This document shows, piece after piece, positions 23,596 to 31,414 of a stretch of DNA of 44,786 bases. The position numbers and the translations under genes are program-made. Every line of letters starts with the position of its first letter. The first letter of the stretch is position 1. The notes beneath the pieces were generated by a model, which did not search any database, was not told the DNA's origin, and saw nothing but the letters and a program-made list of their open reading frames with translations. The stretch comes from Alistipes sp. (lineage in GTDB: Bacteria; Bacteroidota; Bacteroidia; Bacteroidales; Rikenellaceae): NCBI GenBank assembly GCA_017937765.1, contig JAGBCY010000024.1, forward strand, positions 1 to 44,786, in the 5' to 3' direction.

Positions 23596-24753
23596 TTATC
23601 TATTTAGGTACCTCTGGGCAAGGTCGCGCGCCTCGCGGTTCGAGAGGTCGTAGTCCGCAAGCGTGGGGCGGGTGACAAACGACGCATTGTCCAACGCATA
23701 GCGTATTGCCCCCACAATATCCGTATAGCGACAGCGGTGCTGAAGGAAGGCGGCGACGGCCACTTCGTTGGCTCCATTCATCGTGCAGGCTGCCGTGCCT
23801 CCGCGCTCGAGACACTCATAGGCGACATCCAGCGCGGGGTACTTCTCGCGGTCGGGTGCCGAGAATGTGAGGGTGGGGTAGTCGAGAATCGATAAGTGTT
23901 CCATCGCCTCCTTCGCACGCTCGGGATAGAGCAGGGCGTAGCTTATCGGCGTGTGCATATCGGCATTGCCGAGCTGTGCCTTGACCGAGCCGTCCGTAAA
24001 CTCGACCATCGAATGGACGATAGACTGCGGATGGATAACCACCTTGATGCGCTCGGGCTCGATGTCGAAGAGCCAGCGCGCCTCGATGACTTCGAAACCC
24101 TTGTTTACGAGCGTCGCCGAGTCGATTGTAATCTTTGCACCCATCGACCACTGCGGGTGCTTCAGAGCCATCTCGGGCGTCACATCCGCGAGCTCCTCGC
24201 GCGGAATGTCGCGCAGTGCTCCTCCGCTGCAAGTGATGATTAGGTTGCGTATGCTCTGGCGGCGTTCGCCCTCTAAGCACTGCATAATCGCCGAGTGCTC
24301 CGAGTCGATGGGAAGTAGTTCGATGCCCTTGCGTCGCGCCGCTCCCATAATCAAATCGCCACCTACGACCAACGTCTCCTTGTTGGCCAGTGCTATGCGC
24401 TTGCCGCTCTCGATGGCTGCAGCCGTGGGGTGCAGACCCGAGTAGCCAACGAGGGCATTCACGATGGTGTCGCTACGGTAGCTGCGTGCTACGTGGGTGA
24501 TAGCTTCGCTGCCCGCCATCACCTCAATCGAGGTATCCGATAGAGCGGCCTTAAGCTCCGAGTAGTGGCTCTCGTCGCCGATAACGACGCTCTCTGCACC
24601 AAACTCGCGAGCCTGTTCAGCAAGCTCTCTCCAGCGGCTGTGGGCCACAAGCGAGGTGATGTGAAAACGCTCGGGATGACGACGTATGATGTCGAGGGTC
24701 TGTACTCCTATCGAGCCGGTAGATCCAAGTATTGTAACTCTTTCGATTGCCAT
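23596..24753 (-). CDS. dxr: 1-deoxy-D-xylulose-5-phosphate reductoisomerase
   Basis: It converts 1-deoxy-D-xylulose 5-phosphate to 2-C-methyl-D-erythritol 4-phosphate with NADPH, the committed step of the MEP isoprenoid pathway and the target of fosmidomycin. The length of 385 aa is typical. It shows the NADPH-binding GSTGSIGVQTL (10-20), ALANKETLVVGG (121-132), the metal-binding PIDSEHSAI (148-156, with Asp150 and Glu152) and HPQWSMGAKITIDSAT. It follows the LytM-like gene after 9 bases and precedes rseP by 41. Confidence 0.97.
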   Translation of the reverse strand: MAIERVTILGSTGSIGVQTLDIIRRHPERFHITSLVAHSRWRELAEQAREFGAESVVIGDESHYSELKAALSDTSIEVMAGSEAITHVARSYRSDTIVNALVGYSGLHPTAAAIESGKRIALANKETLVVGGDLIMGAARRKGIELLPIDSEHSAIMQCLEGERRQSIRNLIITCSGGALRDIPREELADVTPEMALKHPQWSMGAKITIDSATLVNKGFEVIEARWLFDIEPERIKVVIHPQSIVHSMVEFTDGSVKAQLGNADMHTPISYALLYPERAKEAMEHLSILDYPTLTFSAPDREKYPALDVAYECLERGGTAACTMNGANEVAVAAFLQHRCRYTDIVGAIRYALDNASFVTRPTLADYDLSNREARDLAQRYLNR

Positions 24754-24762
24754 TGTTCCAAA

Positions 24763-25623
24763 CTAAAACAGAATATAACGCTCGGGGTCGACGGCTGTGC
24801 CATCCCTCCATAGCTCGAAGCCGAGCTCCTTGCTCGTTTGCTCGCTATCCTCGGGCGTAGAGCTGTGCAGACGGCCTATCACCGTACCATTTTGTAGTGC
24901 CTGACCTTTGCGAACGAGGATCTCGCCGAGGTGCTTGTACACCGAGATGTAGCCGCCGTTGTGCTGGATGGTTATGCTCTTAAGACCCGATGCCTCGCTC
25001 TCGGTGGCTATGACCGTACCATTCTCTATGGCCATCACCGAGCCATCGCTCTCGAGTGGTATGATGGCTATGTCGTAGCTCGACTCCGGGGCGTCGAAGT
25101 TACGTGCGATGGTGCCTCGCATAGGTGCGCTAAACATTGCGGCCTCGCTCTTTAGTGGCTTAGTATTTGAGAGCGAATAGTCGCCCGTCGTGCTCTCCAG
25201 CGCAGCGCGCAGCAGCGAGTCGGCACGCGTGGGGAGTATGCGCGACTTGTCGTAGCGTATGGTGTCGGTGAGCACGGTGGAGTGTAGCGTCGGTGTGCTG
25301 CCACCCATAATCGTGGCAACAGCCTCGTTGTAGGCAAGTAGCTCGGCCATATTACGCTCCATAAGGTCGATGCGCATAACGCTCTCGACCAGTGCCTCGC
25401 GCGTGCGCTCCGACTTTGTGCGGTAGCCGGGTAGTATATCGAGAATCGAGGTGTAGGCCATAAGTAGCAGTAGCAGCAGAAAGACGAGAAAGACGAATGC
25501 CGTCACCACACCTGCAAAGCCGATGGGCGATAGGTTGACCTTCCAATGCAGCTCCTCGGTGTCGCGGTCGCGCATCGTGAGCTGTCGTTTATCTGTGAGA
25601 TATTGCCAAAATCCTCGTAACAT
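24763..25623 (-). CDS. Membrane-anchored LytM (M23) domain protein, catalytically degenerate
   Basis: A 286-aa protein with a cytoplasmic N-terminus (1-33), one TM helix (about 37-58), a helical coiled segment (about 68-105) and a C-terminal LytM/M23 domain (about 163-286). The fold signature is intact (FSAPMRGTIARNF, GGYISVYKHLGEI, VIGRLHS, GFELWRDGTAVDPERYI). The zinc site is not: the first His of HxxxD is Glu180 (only Asp184 remains), and the HxHF motif reads ELGF (Glu266, Gly268). His231 is kept. It is therefore probably not an active endopeptidase, and by analogy with EnvC/NlpD it may activate an amidase or act structurally. It heads the operon with dxr, rseP and radA. Confidence 0.87.
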   Translation of the reverse strand: MLRGFWQYLTDKRQLTMRDRDTEELHWKVNLSPIGFAGVVTAFVFLVFLLLLLLMAYTSILDILPGYRTKSERTREALVESVMRIDLMERNMAELLAYNEAVATIMGGSTPTLHSTVLTDTIRYDKSRILPTRADSLLRAALESTTGDYSLSNTKPLKSEAAMFSAPMRGTIARNFDAPESSYDIAIIPLESDGSVMAIENGTVIATESEASGLKSITIQHNGGYISVYKHLGEILVRKGQALQNGTVIGRLHSSTPEDSEQTSKELGFELWRDGTAVDPERYILF

Positions 25624-25684
25624 ATCCTTTACTATTTCTCAATACTTATTACTCGATACTCATTAATGAGTATGTATAACCCGA

Positions 25685-25692
25685 CAAAGATA
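25685..25692 (-). promoter_or_regulatory. -7 box for the LytM-dxr-rseP-radA operon
   Basis: CAAAGATA on the plus strand reads TATCTTTG on the minus strand, about 60 bases upstream of the LytM-like ATG. No clear TTTG lies at the -33 distance, so the call rests on the -7 box and its position. Confidence 0.5.
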
Positions 25693-25710
25693 ACGAAAAT
25701 GGTTGGATAC

Positions 25711-25741
25711 TTGGTATTTTCCGATAACTTTTTTACCTTTG
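25711..25741 (+). promoter_or_regulatory. Promoter of the nucleotidyltransferase gene
   Basis: TTG at 25711-25713, a 20-base gap and TACCTTTG at 25734-25741. It is divergent from the LytM-operon -7 box. Confidence 0.65.
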
Positions 25742-25776
25742 TGCTACGAAATAGACTTTAAAAACGAAATATTGTT

Positions 25777-26682
25777 ATGGTAAAACCTACTCTTTTGGTC
25801 TTAGCAGCGGGTATGGGCTCGCGCTATGGATCGCTCAAACAGATGGATGGTGTAGGCCCTAATGGCGAGGCTATCATCGACTACTCGGTCTACGATGCTA
25901 TACGTGCAGGATTTGGTAAGGTGGTGTTTGTCATCCGTCACTCTTTCGAGGCCGACTTCCGCGAGGTGTTCAACGCAGAACGCTTTGGCCATAAGATCGA
26001 AGTCGAGTATGTATTCCAGGAGCTCGACTATCTCCCCGAGGGCTTCGCTTTGCCCGAGGGTCGTGTTAAGCCGTGGGGTACAAACCACGCCGTGATGATG
26101 GCCTCGGGCGTTATCAACGAGCCCTTCGCCGTGATCAATGCCGACGACTTCTACGGCCGCGAGGCTTATGCCGCTATCTGCGACTATCTCAAGACGTTGG
26201 AGGGAACTGAGGGTCGCTACTGTATGGTTGGCTATCAGGTGAATAAGACCCTCTCGGAGAACGGTACGGTATCGCGCGGTGTCTGCACCGTTGATGAGGA
26301 TGGTAACCTCCGCGGTATGGTCGAGCGCACACAGATAGAGCGCGTCAATGGTACCATAGTATTCCACGATGGTGGGGCAGATGAACCTCTTGCGGAGGAT
26401 ACTCCCGTGTCGATGAACCTCTTTGGTTTCACGCCCGATTACTTCCGCCACTCCGAGGCATACTTCAAGGAGTTCCTTGCGGTAAACATCGAGAACCTGA
26501 AGGCCGAGTTCTTCATCCCTCTTATGGTGAATAAGGTGATTAACGAGGGCACTGCGTCGATGCGCGTGCTTAGAACTCCAAGCGATTGGTTTGGCGTGAC
26601 TTACAAGGAGGACAAGCCTATGCTTGTTGCCAAGATTGAGGAGCTTATTGAGCGTGGGGTTTATCCGCGCAACCTCTGGTAA
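25777..26682 (+). CDS. Sugar-phosphate nucleotidyltransferase-like protein
   Basis: A 301-aa cytosolic protein of the NTP_transferase (GT-A) fold. The start LLVLAAGMGSRYGSLKQMD (6-24) is the nucleotide-binding signature with variant spacing from RfbA/GalU. VINADDFYG is the metal-binding acidic loop. Substrate cannot be read from sequence; the family in this phylum is annotated generally as nucleotidyltransferase. It has its own promoter and is monocistronic. Its stop codon is the first base triplet of hairpin element E. Confidence 0.82.
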   Translation: MVKPTLLVLAAGMGSRYGSLKQMDGVGPNGEAIIDYSVYDAIRAGFGKVVFVIRHSFEADFREVFNAERFGHKIEVEYVFQELDYLPEGFALPEGRVKPWGTNHAVMMASGVINEPFAVINADDFYGREAYAAICDYLKTLEGTEGRYCMVGYQVNKTLSENGTVSRGVCTVDEDGNLRGMVERTQIERVNGTIVFHDGGADEPLAEDTPVSMNLFGFTPDYFRHSEAYFKEFLAVNIENLKAEFFIPLMVNKVINEGTASMRVLRTPSDWFGVTYKEDKPMLVAKIEELIERGVYPRNLW

Positions 26683-26811
26683 TTTCTTGTGATAAGGGGT
26701 TATTCTCGGCACATCCCAAAAGCTTAAATGGCCACGGGCTGTAGCTTTAGTACTATCCCGTGGTCATTTCTTTTGCGATGCACCAAGCCTAACCCTTTCT
26801 GACAAGAAATT
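26681..26811 (+). repeat. Rod-hairpin element E (3' end of nucleotidyltransferase gene)
   Basis: Starting in the stop codon, AATTTCTTGT (26681-26690) pairs perfectly with ACAAGAAATT (26802-26811). GAT lies opposite CTG, then AAGGGGT pairs with ACCCTTT (one G-T pair). The middle stem CATCCCAAAAG/CTTTTGCGATG and the distal CCACGGG/CCCGTGG follow, with the core CTGTAG...AGTACTAT. It lies between convergent genes, oriented with the plus-strand gene. Confidence 0.85.
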
Positions 26812-26898
26812 ATGGCGTGCTGTCCCGAATGTTATATTCCCAGCTCGCCCGAGCCAACGAATTTATTGCTCACTACTCACTACTCACTGCTCATTACA
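26812..26898. repeat. Downstream tail of element E with CACTACTCACTACTCACT tract
   Basis: GGCGTGCTGTCCCGAATGTT resembles the 20 bases after element A2 (1358-1378). A CTCACTACTC repeat tract at 26865-26898 follows, comparable with 1398-1438 and 31344-31376. Confidence 0.5.
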
Positions 26899-26910
26899 CT
26901 CTACGCGGCA

Positions 26911-28011
26911 TTATGCTTTAGGCAGCGTGAACGTGAACTCCAAGCCGCCAACCTTGCGATTTTCAACCGAGATATCGCCGCCGTGGAAGAGCACTGAGTT
27001 CTTGACGATCGACAGACCGAGACCCGTGCCGCCGAGCTTGCGCGAGCGACCCTTGTCGATGCGGTAGAAACGCTCGAAGATGTGGTCGATGTGGTCATCG
27101 TCGATACCGATACCGTTATCGGCAAAGGAGATGGTGTACATAGTCTCATCCTCGCCCACGAGTTTGATGTAGATATCGCGGCCGCCAGAGTAGGCTATGG
27201 CGTTGTCCGTCAGGTTCTTCATTATCGACATCAGCAACGTTGAGTTGCCCTTGATGGGCATACTATCGGGCAGGCTGATATTTACGCGCATACGCTTATC
27301 ATCCGGCAGCAGTGCTACCTCCGATGCTACCTCGTCGACAATTGCGCGGAGGTCTACCGAGTCGCGCTCGATACGGTTGCTACCATCCTCGAGGCGTGTG
27401 ATGGTCGACACGTCGGTGAGCAGCTGTGTGAGACGCTGGCAGTGGGCATAGCACTTGGCGATGAACGACTCGCGCTCCTCCGCAGTCATATCCTTCGACG
27501 TAATCATCGTCTCGAGATATCCCTGAATCGCAGCCACGGGGGTCTTAAGTTCGTGGTTGATGTTATTCGTGAGTTGACGCTTGATGCGCAGTTTCTCCTG
27601 CTGCTCGTGTAGCGCGTTGTCGTGCTCGCGCTCGACATCCTCCGATGCCTCGCGCAGACGACGATACAGGTCGATGATATGGCGTGCAATATCGCCGAGC
27701 TCGTCGTTGGCGAAGTTGGGGATCGACTCGATGTCGGCACCATTCTCCATAGCCGTTGCGGCACGCTCGAGGCTCTTGATGTTGCGATTCAGACGCACGG
27801 CAAGCATCAGAGCGATGACGATAGAGACGCCCGCAACGCCAATGATGGCGAAGAATATACCCTCGTCGATGCCGTTGATCGTGCGGTTGTGGCTCAAGAG
27901 CGAGAAGTGGTAGGTAATGAACCCGCCGATGAGCGCGATGATGAGTATTGCCAGCAGCAGATACATACCACCGCGGTAGCTGATAATCTTAGATTTTGAA
28001 TCCATAGCCAT
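26911..28011 (-). CDS. Sensor histidine kinase (PhoR-like)
   Basis: A 366-aa membrane kinase. Two TM helices (about 16-36 and 52-73) bracket a periplasmic loop of only about 15 residues, so it probably does not bind a large external ligand. A HAMP region (about 74-125), a short coiled coil and a HisKA domain with NNINHELKTPVAAIQGY (His153) come next. The ATPase domain shows N (NLTDNAIAYS), G1 (FADNGIGI) and GTGLGLSIVKN. It overlaps the response regulator gene by 23 bases. The divergent phosphate transporter suggests phosphate signalling, by context only. Confidence 0.92.
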   Translation of the reverse strand: MAMDSKSKIISYRGGMYLLLAILIIALIGGFITYHFSLLSHNRTINGIDEGIFFAIIGVAGVSIVIALMLAVRLNRNIKSLERAATAMENGADIESIPNFANDELGDIARHIIDLYRRLREASEDVEREHDNALHEQQEKLRIKRQLTNNINHELKTPVAAIQGYLETMITSKDMTAEERESFIAKCYAHCQRLTQLLTDVSTITRLEDGSNRIERDSVDLRAIVDEVASEVALLPDDKRMRVNISLPDSMPIKGNSTLLMSIMKNLTDNAIAYSGGRDIYIKLVGEDETMYTISFADNGIGIDDDHIDHIFERFYRIDKGRSRKLGGTGLGLSIVKNSVLFHGGDISVENRKVGGLEFTFTLPKA

Positions 28012-28687
28012 ATCCTGTTCGTGTTACTATGTTATTGCCATACGCACCGAGTTTCTTGCGTAGGCGTGTTATGTTTACGTCAATCGTGCGGTCGAGGACT
28101 ATGACCTCGTCGCTCCATACGCACTTCATAATCTCCTCGCGCGAGAGTATCTTGCCGCGCGCCGAGAGCAGGAGCACGAGGATGTCGAACTCCTTGCGCG
28201 TGAGTGCCACCTCGCTGCCATCCACCCGACAGCTCTTGTCGAGGTTATTAACCACAAGACCCTCATACGTGATCACTTCGCTGTGATCCGTAGCGGTCTC
28301 CTGCTGTTGGAGTCGCCTTGTGCGACGCAACACGCTGCGCACTCGTGCCATCACCTCAGCCACGGAGAAGGGCTTTGATATATAGTCGTCGGCTCCGATA
28401 TCGAGGCCCTTGATTTTGTCGGCCTCGGAGTCTAAGGCTGTGCAGAATATTATCGGTATCTCGGCCGTGTCGGGGCGTTTACGAAGAATGCGAGCAAGTC
28501 CCAAGCCGCTCAACTCTCCCATCATAATATCGAGTATCAGGAGGTCAAATGTCTTGATATCCAGCATTAGAGCCTCCTCGGCACTCAGTGCTGTTGCCAC
28601 CACATAACCCTCACGCTCGAGGTTAAACTTCAAAATCTCACACAGTGACTCCTCGTCGTCAACAACCAAAATGCGATAGGTGCTCAT
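27989..28687 (-). CDS. OmpR/PhoB-family response regulator
   Basis: A 232-aa two-domain transcription factor. The receiver domain has the acidic pocket VVDDEE (8-13), phosphoacceptor Asp53 (LLILDIMMG), Thr83 and Lys105 (ISKPFS). The C-terminal winged helix (about 130-232) ends with VIVLDRTIDVNITRLRKKLG and TGYGYGF, as in PhoB/OmpR. It is the first gene of the pair and overlaps the kinase gene. It lies divergent from the PiT phosphate transporter with 236 bases between them, so regulation of that gene is plausible. I saw no certain Pho box. Confidence 0.94.
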   Translation of the reverse strand: MSTYRILVVDDEESLCEILKFNLEREGYVVATALSAEEALMLDIKTFDLLILDIMMGELSGLGLARILRKRPDTAEIPIIFCTALDSEADKIKGLDIGADDYISKPFSVAEVMARVRSVLRRTRRLQQQETATDHSEVITYEGLVVNNLDKSCRVDGSEVALTRKEFDILVLLLSARGKILSREEIMKCVWSDEVIVLDRTIDVNITRLRKKLGAYGNNIVTRTGYGYGFKI

Positions 28688-28895
28688 AACGTAATCTTTA
28701 GCTTCAAATCCTTGTCAAAGGTACAAAATTTGGAGCATATCCCATTCATTGTTACTACAAATTTAATAATAATTTAGCAATGAAACAACACTGCAACATC
28801 TTTTCTTGCTCTTTTTCGTTCAATGTGGCGATTAAAAAAATACAATTATCATCCATACGATGCGAAAATATTGTGTGTTTATAATAATTTTTATG

Positions 28896-28903
28896 TATCT
28901 TTG
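28896..28903 (+). promoter_or_regulatory. -7 box of the PiT gene
   Basis: TATCTTTG, 20 bases before the ATG at 28924. A TTG at 28871-28873 is 22 bases upstream, slightly long. A weak -33 would fit an activated promoter, for example by the divergent response regulator. Confidence 0.6.
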
Positions 28904-28923
28904 TCCCACAAACTGATAAATGT

Positions 28924-31140
28924 ATGGATCTGTTTATTGTTATCACCTTGGCAGTTCTTGCCATGATGGGTATCATCGTCGGTGTTTCGAACGATGCCGT
29001 AAACTTCCTAAACTCAGCCTTCGGATCGAAGGTGGCCAAGAAGAATATTATCCTCTCGGTCGCTGGCATCGGTGTGATGGTGGGTGTTATGACATCGAGC
29101 GGTATGATGGATGTGGCACGTAGTGGCGTGTTCTACCCTGCAATGTTTAGTTACGAGGAGATTATGATTCTATTCCTCGGTATGATGCTCTCGAACATCA
29201 TCCTCTTGGATATCTACAACTCGCTCGGCTTACCAACCTCTACGACCGTGTCACTCGTCTTTGGCTTGCTCGGCTCGGCAATGGCCCTCGCACTATATAA
29301 TATATGGGGCGGTACCACCGAGGCATCGCTCGGCGAGTTCATCAACTCGGGTAACGCCTTGGCTATTGTGTCGGGTATCCTGCTCTCCGTAGTCTTGGCA
29401 TTCTTCACGGGTCACCTTCTGATGTACATCTCGCGTATAATCTTCTCGTTCCGCTACCATAAGCTCTTCAGCCGTTTTGGTGCTCTGTGGTGCGGTATCA
29501 CGGTTGCGGGTATCATCTATTTTACGGTGTTTAAGGGCTTGAAGAGCTCGGGCCTTATCCCTGAGGTGGTGACCAACTACGTGAACGATAATACGGCTAT
29601 ATCACTGCTTATCCTCTGGGTCGGTAGCTCGCTCCTACTCTGGGTGTTGCAGCGTTGCAATGTCAATATTTTGCGCGTCTCTATCCTTGCCGGTACCTTC
29701 TCTTTGGCGTTGGCATTTGCGGGTAACGACCTCGTGAACTTTATCGGTGTTCCTTATGCTGGCTACGACTCATATATGATTGCTCAGGCATCTGGCGCAG
29801 CACCCACCTCTATGGCTGCCCTTTCGGAGCCTACGCAGGCAAACTTCTGGATTATGTGTGCTGCGGGCTTGGTGATGGTGGTTACGCTCTTTACCTCGAA
29901 GAAGGCTATGCGCGTAATCGAGACCGAGCGCAAGCTCTCGTCGCAGAGCGAGGAGGCACCCACAAATAGCGAGGCTACGGTGGCGTCGCGTGGTATTGTA
30001 CGCGGCGTGCGCCGTATGAACGATGCCCTCGCAGCCATCACGCCTAACGGTGTCAAGAGGTTTATCAACAGCCGCTTCGAGCAGTTGCCCGAGGATGAGC
30101 GTGGCGATGTGAACTACGACCTTATCCGCGCTACGGTGAACCTCACGGCAGCCGCAATCCTTATCTCTATCGGTACGCAGCTCAAGTTGCCTCTCTCGAC
30201 TACCTACGTCGTATTTATGGTGTCGATGGGTTCATCGCTTGCCGACCGTGCGTGGGGACGTGAGAGTGCCGTTTACCGTATCACGGGCGTCACAACCGTG
30301 ATTATGGGTTGGTTTATCACGGCCGTGGGTGGCTTTGTTATCGCTCTTGTCGTAACCCTCGTCCTTGCTTATGGTGGCACGGTTGCTATCATCGGCGTCA
30401 CGGTGGTATGTCTCTTCCTGCTCATCAAGAGTAACTTCTCGAAAGATAAGGCGGAGAAGGAGCGCGAGGAGTCGGCCGTATCGAAGATTGGCGATACGCT
30501 CAAGCAGAGCCCCGAGGAGGCACTCATCGCCTATACCGAGCACGTATGTTCGTCGATGGAGAAGGTTACGATGATCTACGACCGTACCATCGTTGCCGTC
30601 TTTAAGGAGAACCGCAAGGTGTTGCGCGATATGGTGCGCGAGGCTGAGGACTTCTACCACTCTACACGCGAGCAGAAGTACGAGATCATCCCGCTGTTGC
30701 GAACCCTTGAGGAGAGCGATGTAAGCACGGGCCACTTCTATGTTCAGGTTGTGGACTATATCTCGGAGACGAGTAAGGCGTTGCTCCACATCACGCGTCC
30801 CTGCTACAAGCACGTCGATAACAACCATACGGGTCTCTCGAAGGAGCAGGTTTACGACCTCAAGCGTATCAACGACCGTGTGGAGGAGATTTTTGGCGAG
30901 ATTAATGGTATGCTTCGCTCGCGCACGTTCGACAATATGGAGTCGATTCTTAACAAGCGCGACGAGATGTTCGACCTTATCGACGAGGTTATGCAGAACC
31001 AGCTCCGTCGTCTCCGCGACACTGGTGGCTCATCATCGGCCAATATGCTCTTCTTCAACATCTTGACGGAGACAAAGACGATGGTGCTCCATTCGCGAAA
31101 TATTATGAAGTCGCTCGAGCACTTCGTTCATTCTTCGTGA
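28924..31140 (+). CDS. PiT-family phosphate transporter with C-terminal PhoU/DUF47-like domain
   Basis: A 738-aa inner-membrane protein. The two PiT signature halves are GVSNDAVNFLNSAFGS (about 20-35) and GNDLVNFIGVPYAG (about 267-280), with a third related membrane segment near 390-440 (LRLPLSTTYVVFMVSMGSSLADRAW-like). These carry phosphate coupled to protons or sodium. From about 510 to the end the protein is soluble and helical with DUF47/PhoU-like character (EHVCSSMEKVTMIYDR, FYHSTREQKYEIIPLLRTLEE). In other bacteria this regulatory part is a separate protein. The gene is divergent from a PhoB/PhoR-like pair. Its stop codon lies within the left arm of hairpin element F. Confidence 0.9.
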   Translation: MDLFIVITLAVLAMMGIIVGVSNDAVNFLNSAFGSKVAKKNIILSVAGIGVMVGVMTSSGMMDVARSGVFYPAMFSYEEIMILFLGMMLSNIILLDIYNSLGLPTSTTVSLVFGLLGSAMALALYNIWGGTTEASLGEFINSGNALAIVSGILLSVVLAFFTGHLLMYISRIIFSFRYHKLFSRFGALWCGITVAGIIYFTVFKGLKSSGLIPEVVTNYVNDNTAISLLILWVGSSLLLWVLQRCNVNILRVSILAGTFSLALAFAGNDLVNFIGVPYAGYDSYMIAQASGAAPTSMAALSEPTQANFWIMCAAGLVMVVTLFTSKKAMRVIETERKLSSQSEEAPTNSEATVASRGIVRGVRRMNDALAAITPNGVKRFINSRFEQLPEDERGDVNYDLIRATVNLTAAAILISIGTQLKLPLSTTYVVFMVSMGSSLADRAWGRESAVYRITGVTTVIMGWFITAVGGFVIALVVTLVLAYGGTVAIIGVTVVCLFLLIKSNFSKDKAEKEREESAVSKIGDTLKQSPEEALIAYTEHVCSSMEKVTMIYDRTIVAVFKENRKVLRDMVREAEDFYHSTREQKYEIIPLLRTLEESDVSTGHFYVQVVDYISETSKALLHITRPCYKHVDNNHTGLSKEQVYDLKRINDRVEEIFGEINGMLRSRTFDNMESILNKRDEMFDLIDEVMQNQLRRLRDTGGSSSANMLFFNILTETKTMVLHSRNIMKSLEHFVHSS

Positions 31141-31256
31141 TAAGAGGGCATCTTCGGCACATCCCAAAAAGGTAAGATGACCACGGGCTGTACTTCTTGT
31201 ACTATCCCGTGGTCATCTCTTTTGCGATGCACTAAATATGCTCCCTTCTGACAAAG
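31138..31256 (+). repeat. Rod-hairpin element F (3' end of PiT gene)
   Basis: GAT-AAGAGGGCAT at the left faces ATGCTCCCTT-CTG at the right. The outer arms are poorly paired in this copy. The middle stem is CATCCCAAAAAG with CTTTTGCGATG, and the distal stem is a perfect 12 bp (GATGACCACGGG with CCCGTGGTCATC). The core is CTGTAC...GTACTAT. The PiT stop codon TGA provides part of the conserved internal loop. Confidence 0.82.
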
Positions 31257-31343
31257 GATAAGGGTGTGCTATAAGAGGAAAACTTCTTGCCGTAGGAAGT
31301 TCTAATGGCCGCTTTGTTTGAATGGTGCTTCGCTCGAAAAATT

Positions 31344-31376
31344 ATTACCAACTACTCACTACTCATTACTAATTAA
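31344..31376. repeat. ACTACTCACTACTCATTACTAATTA tract
   Basis: The third example of this low-complexity tract, about 90 bases downstream of element F and directly before a hairpin terminator. Compare 1398-1438, 26865-26898 and the shorter ATTACTCATCACTAATTAAT at 9746-9765. Confidence 0.55.
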
Positions 31377-31380
31377 AAGT

Positions 31381-31404
31381 AAGGCTCACCAACGGGTGAG
31401 CCTT
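31381..31404 (-). terminator. Hairpin terminator of the M20 peptidase gene
   Basis: AAGGCTCACC, loop AAC, GGGTGAGCCTT forms a 10-bp stem. On the minus strand it follows the peptidase stop and leads into TACTTTTAATTAG, a weak T-rich tail. Confidence 0.78.
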
Positions 31405-31414
31405 CTTGCGTGTG

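Noticed and set aside
25801-26712. A 303-codon antisense frame opposite the nucleotidyltransferase gene
   Set aside because: Long antisense frames recur opposite many genes here (also opposite htpG, lepA and the AspT-like gene) because of the strong GC bias at third codon positions. None has a recognisable domain or its own signals.
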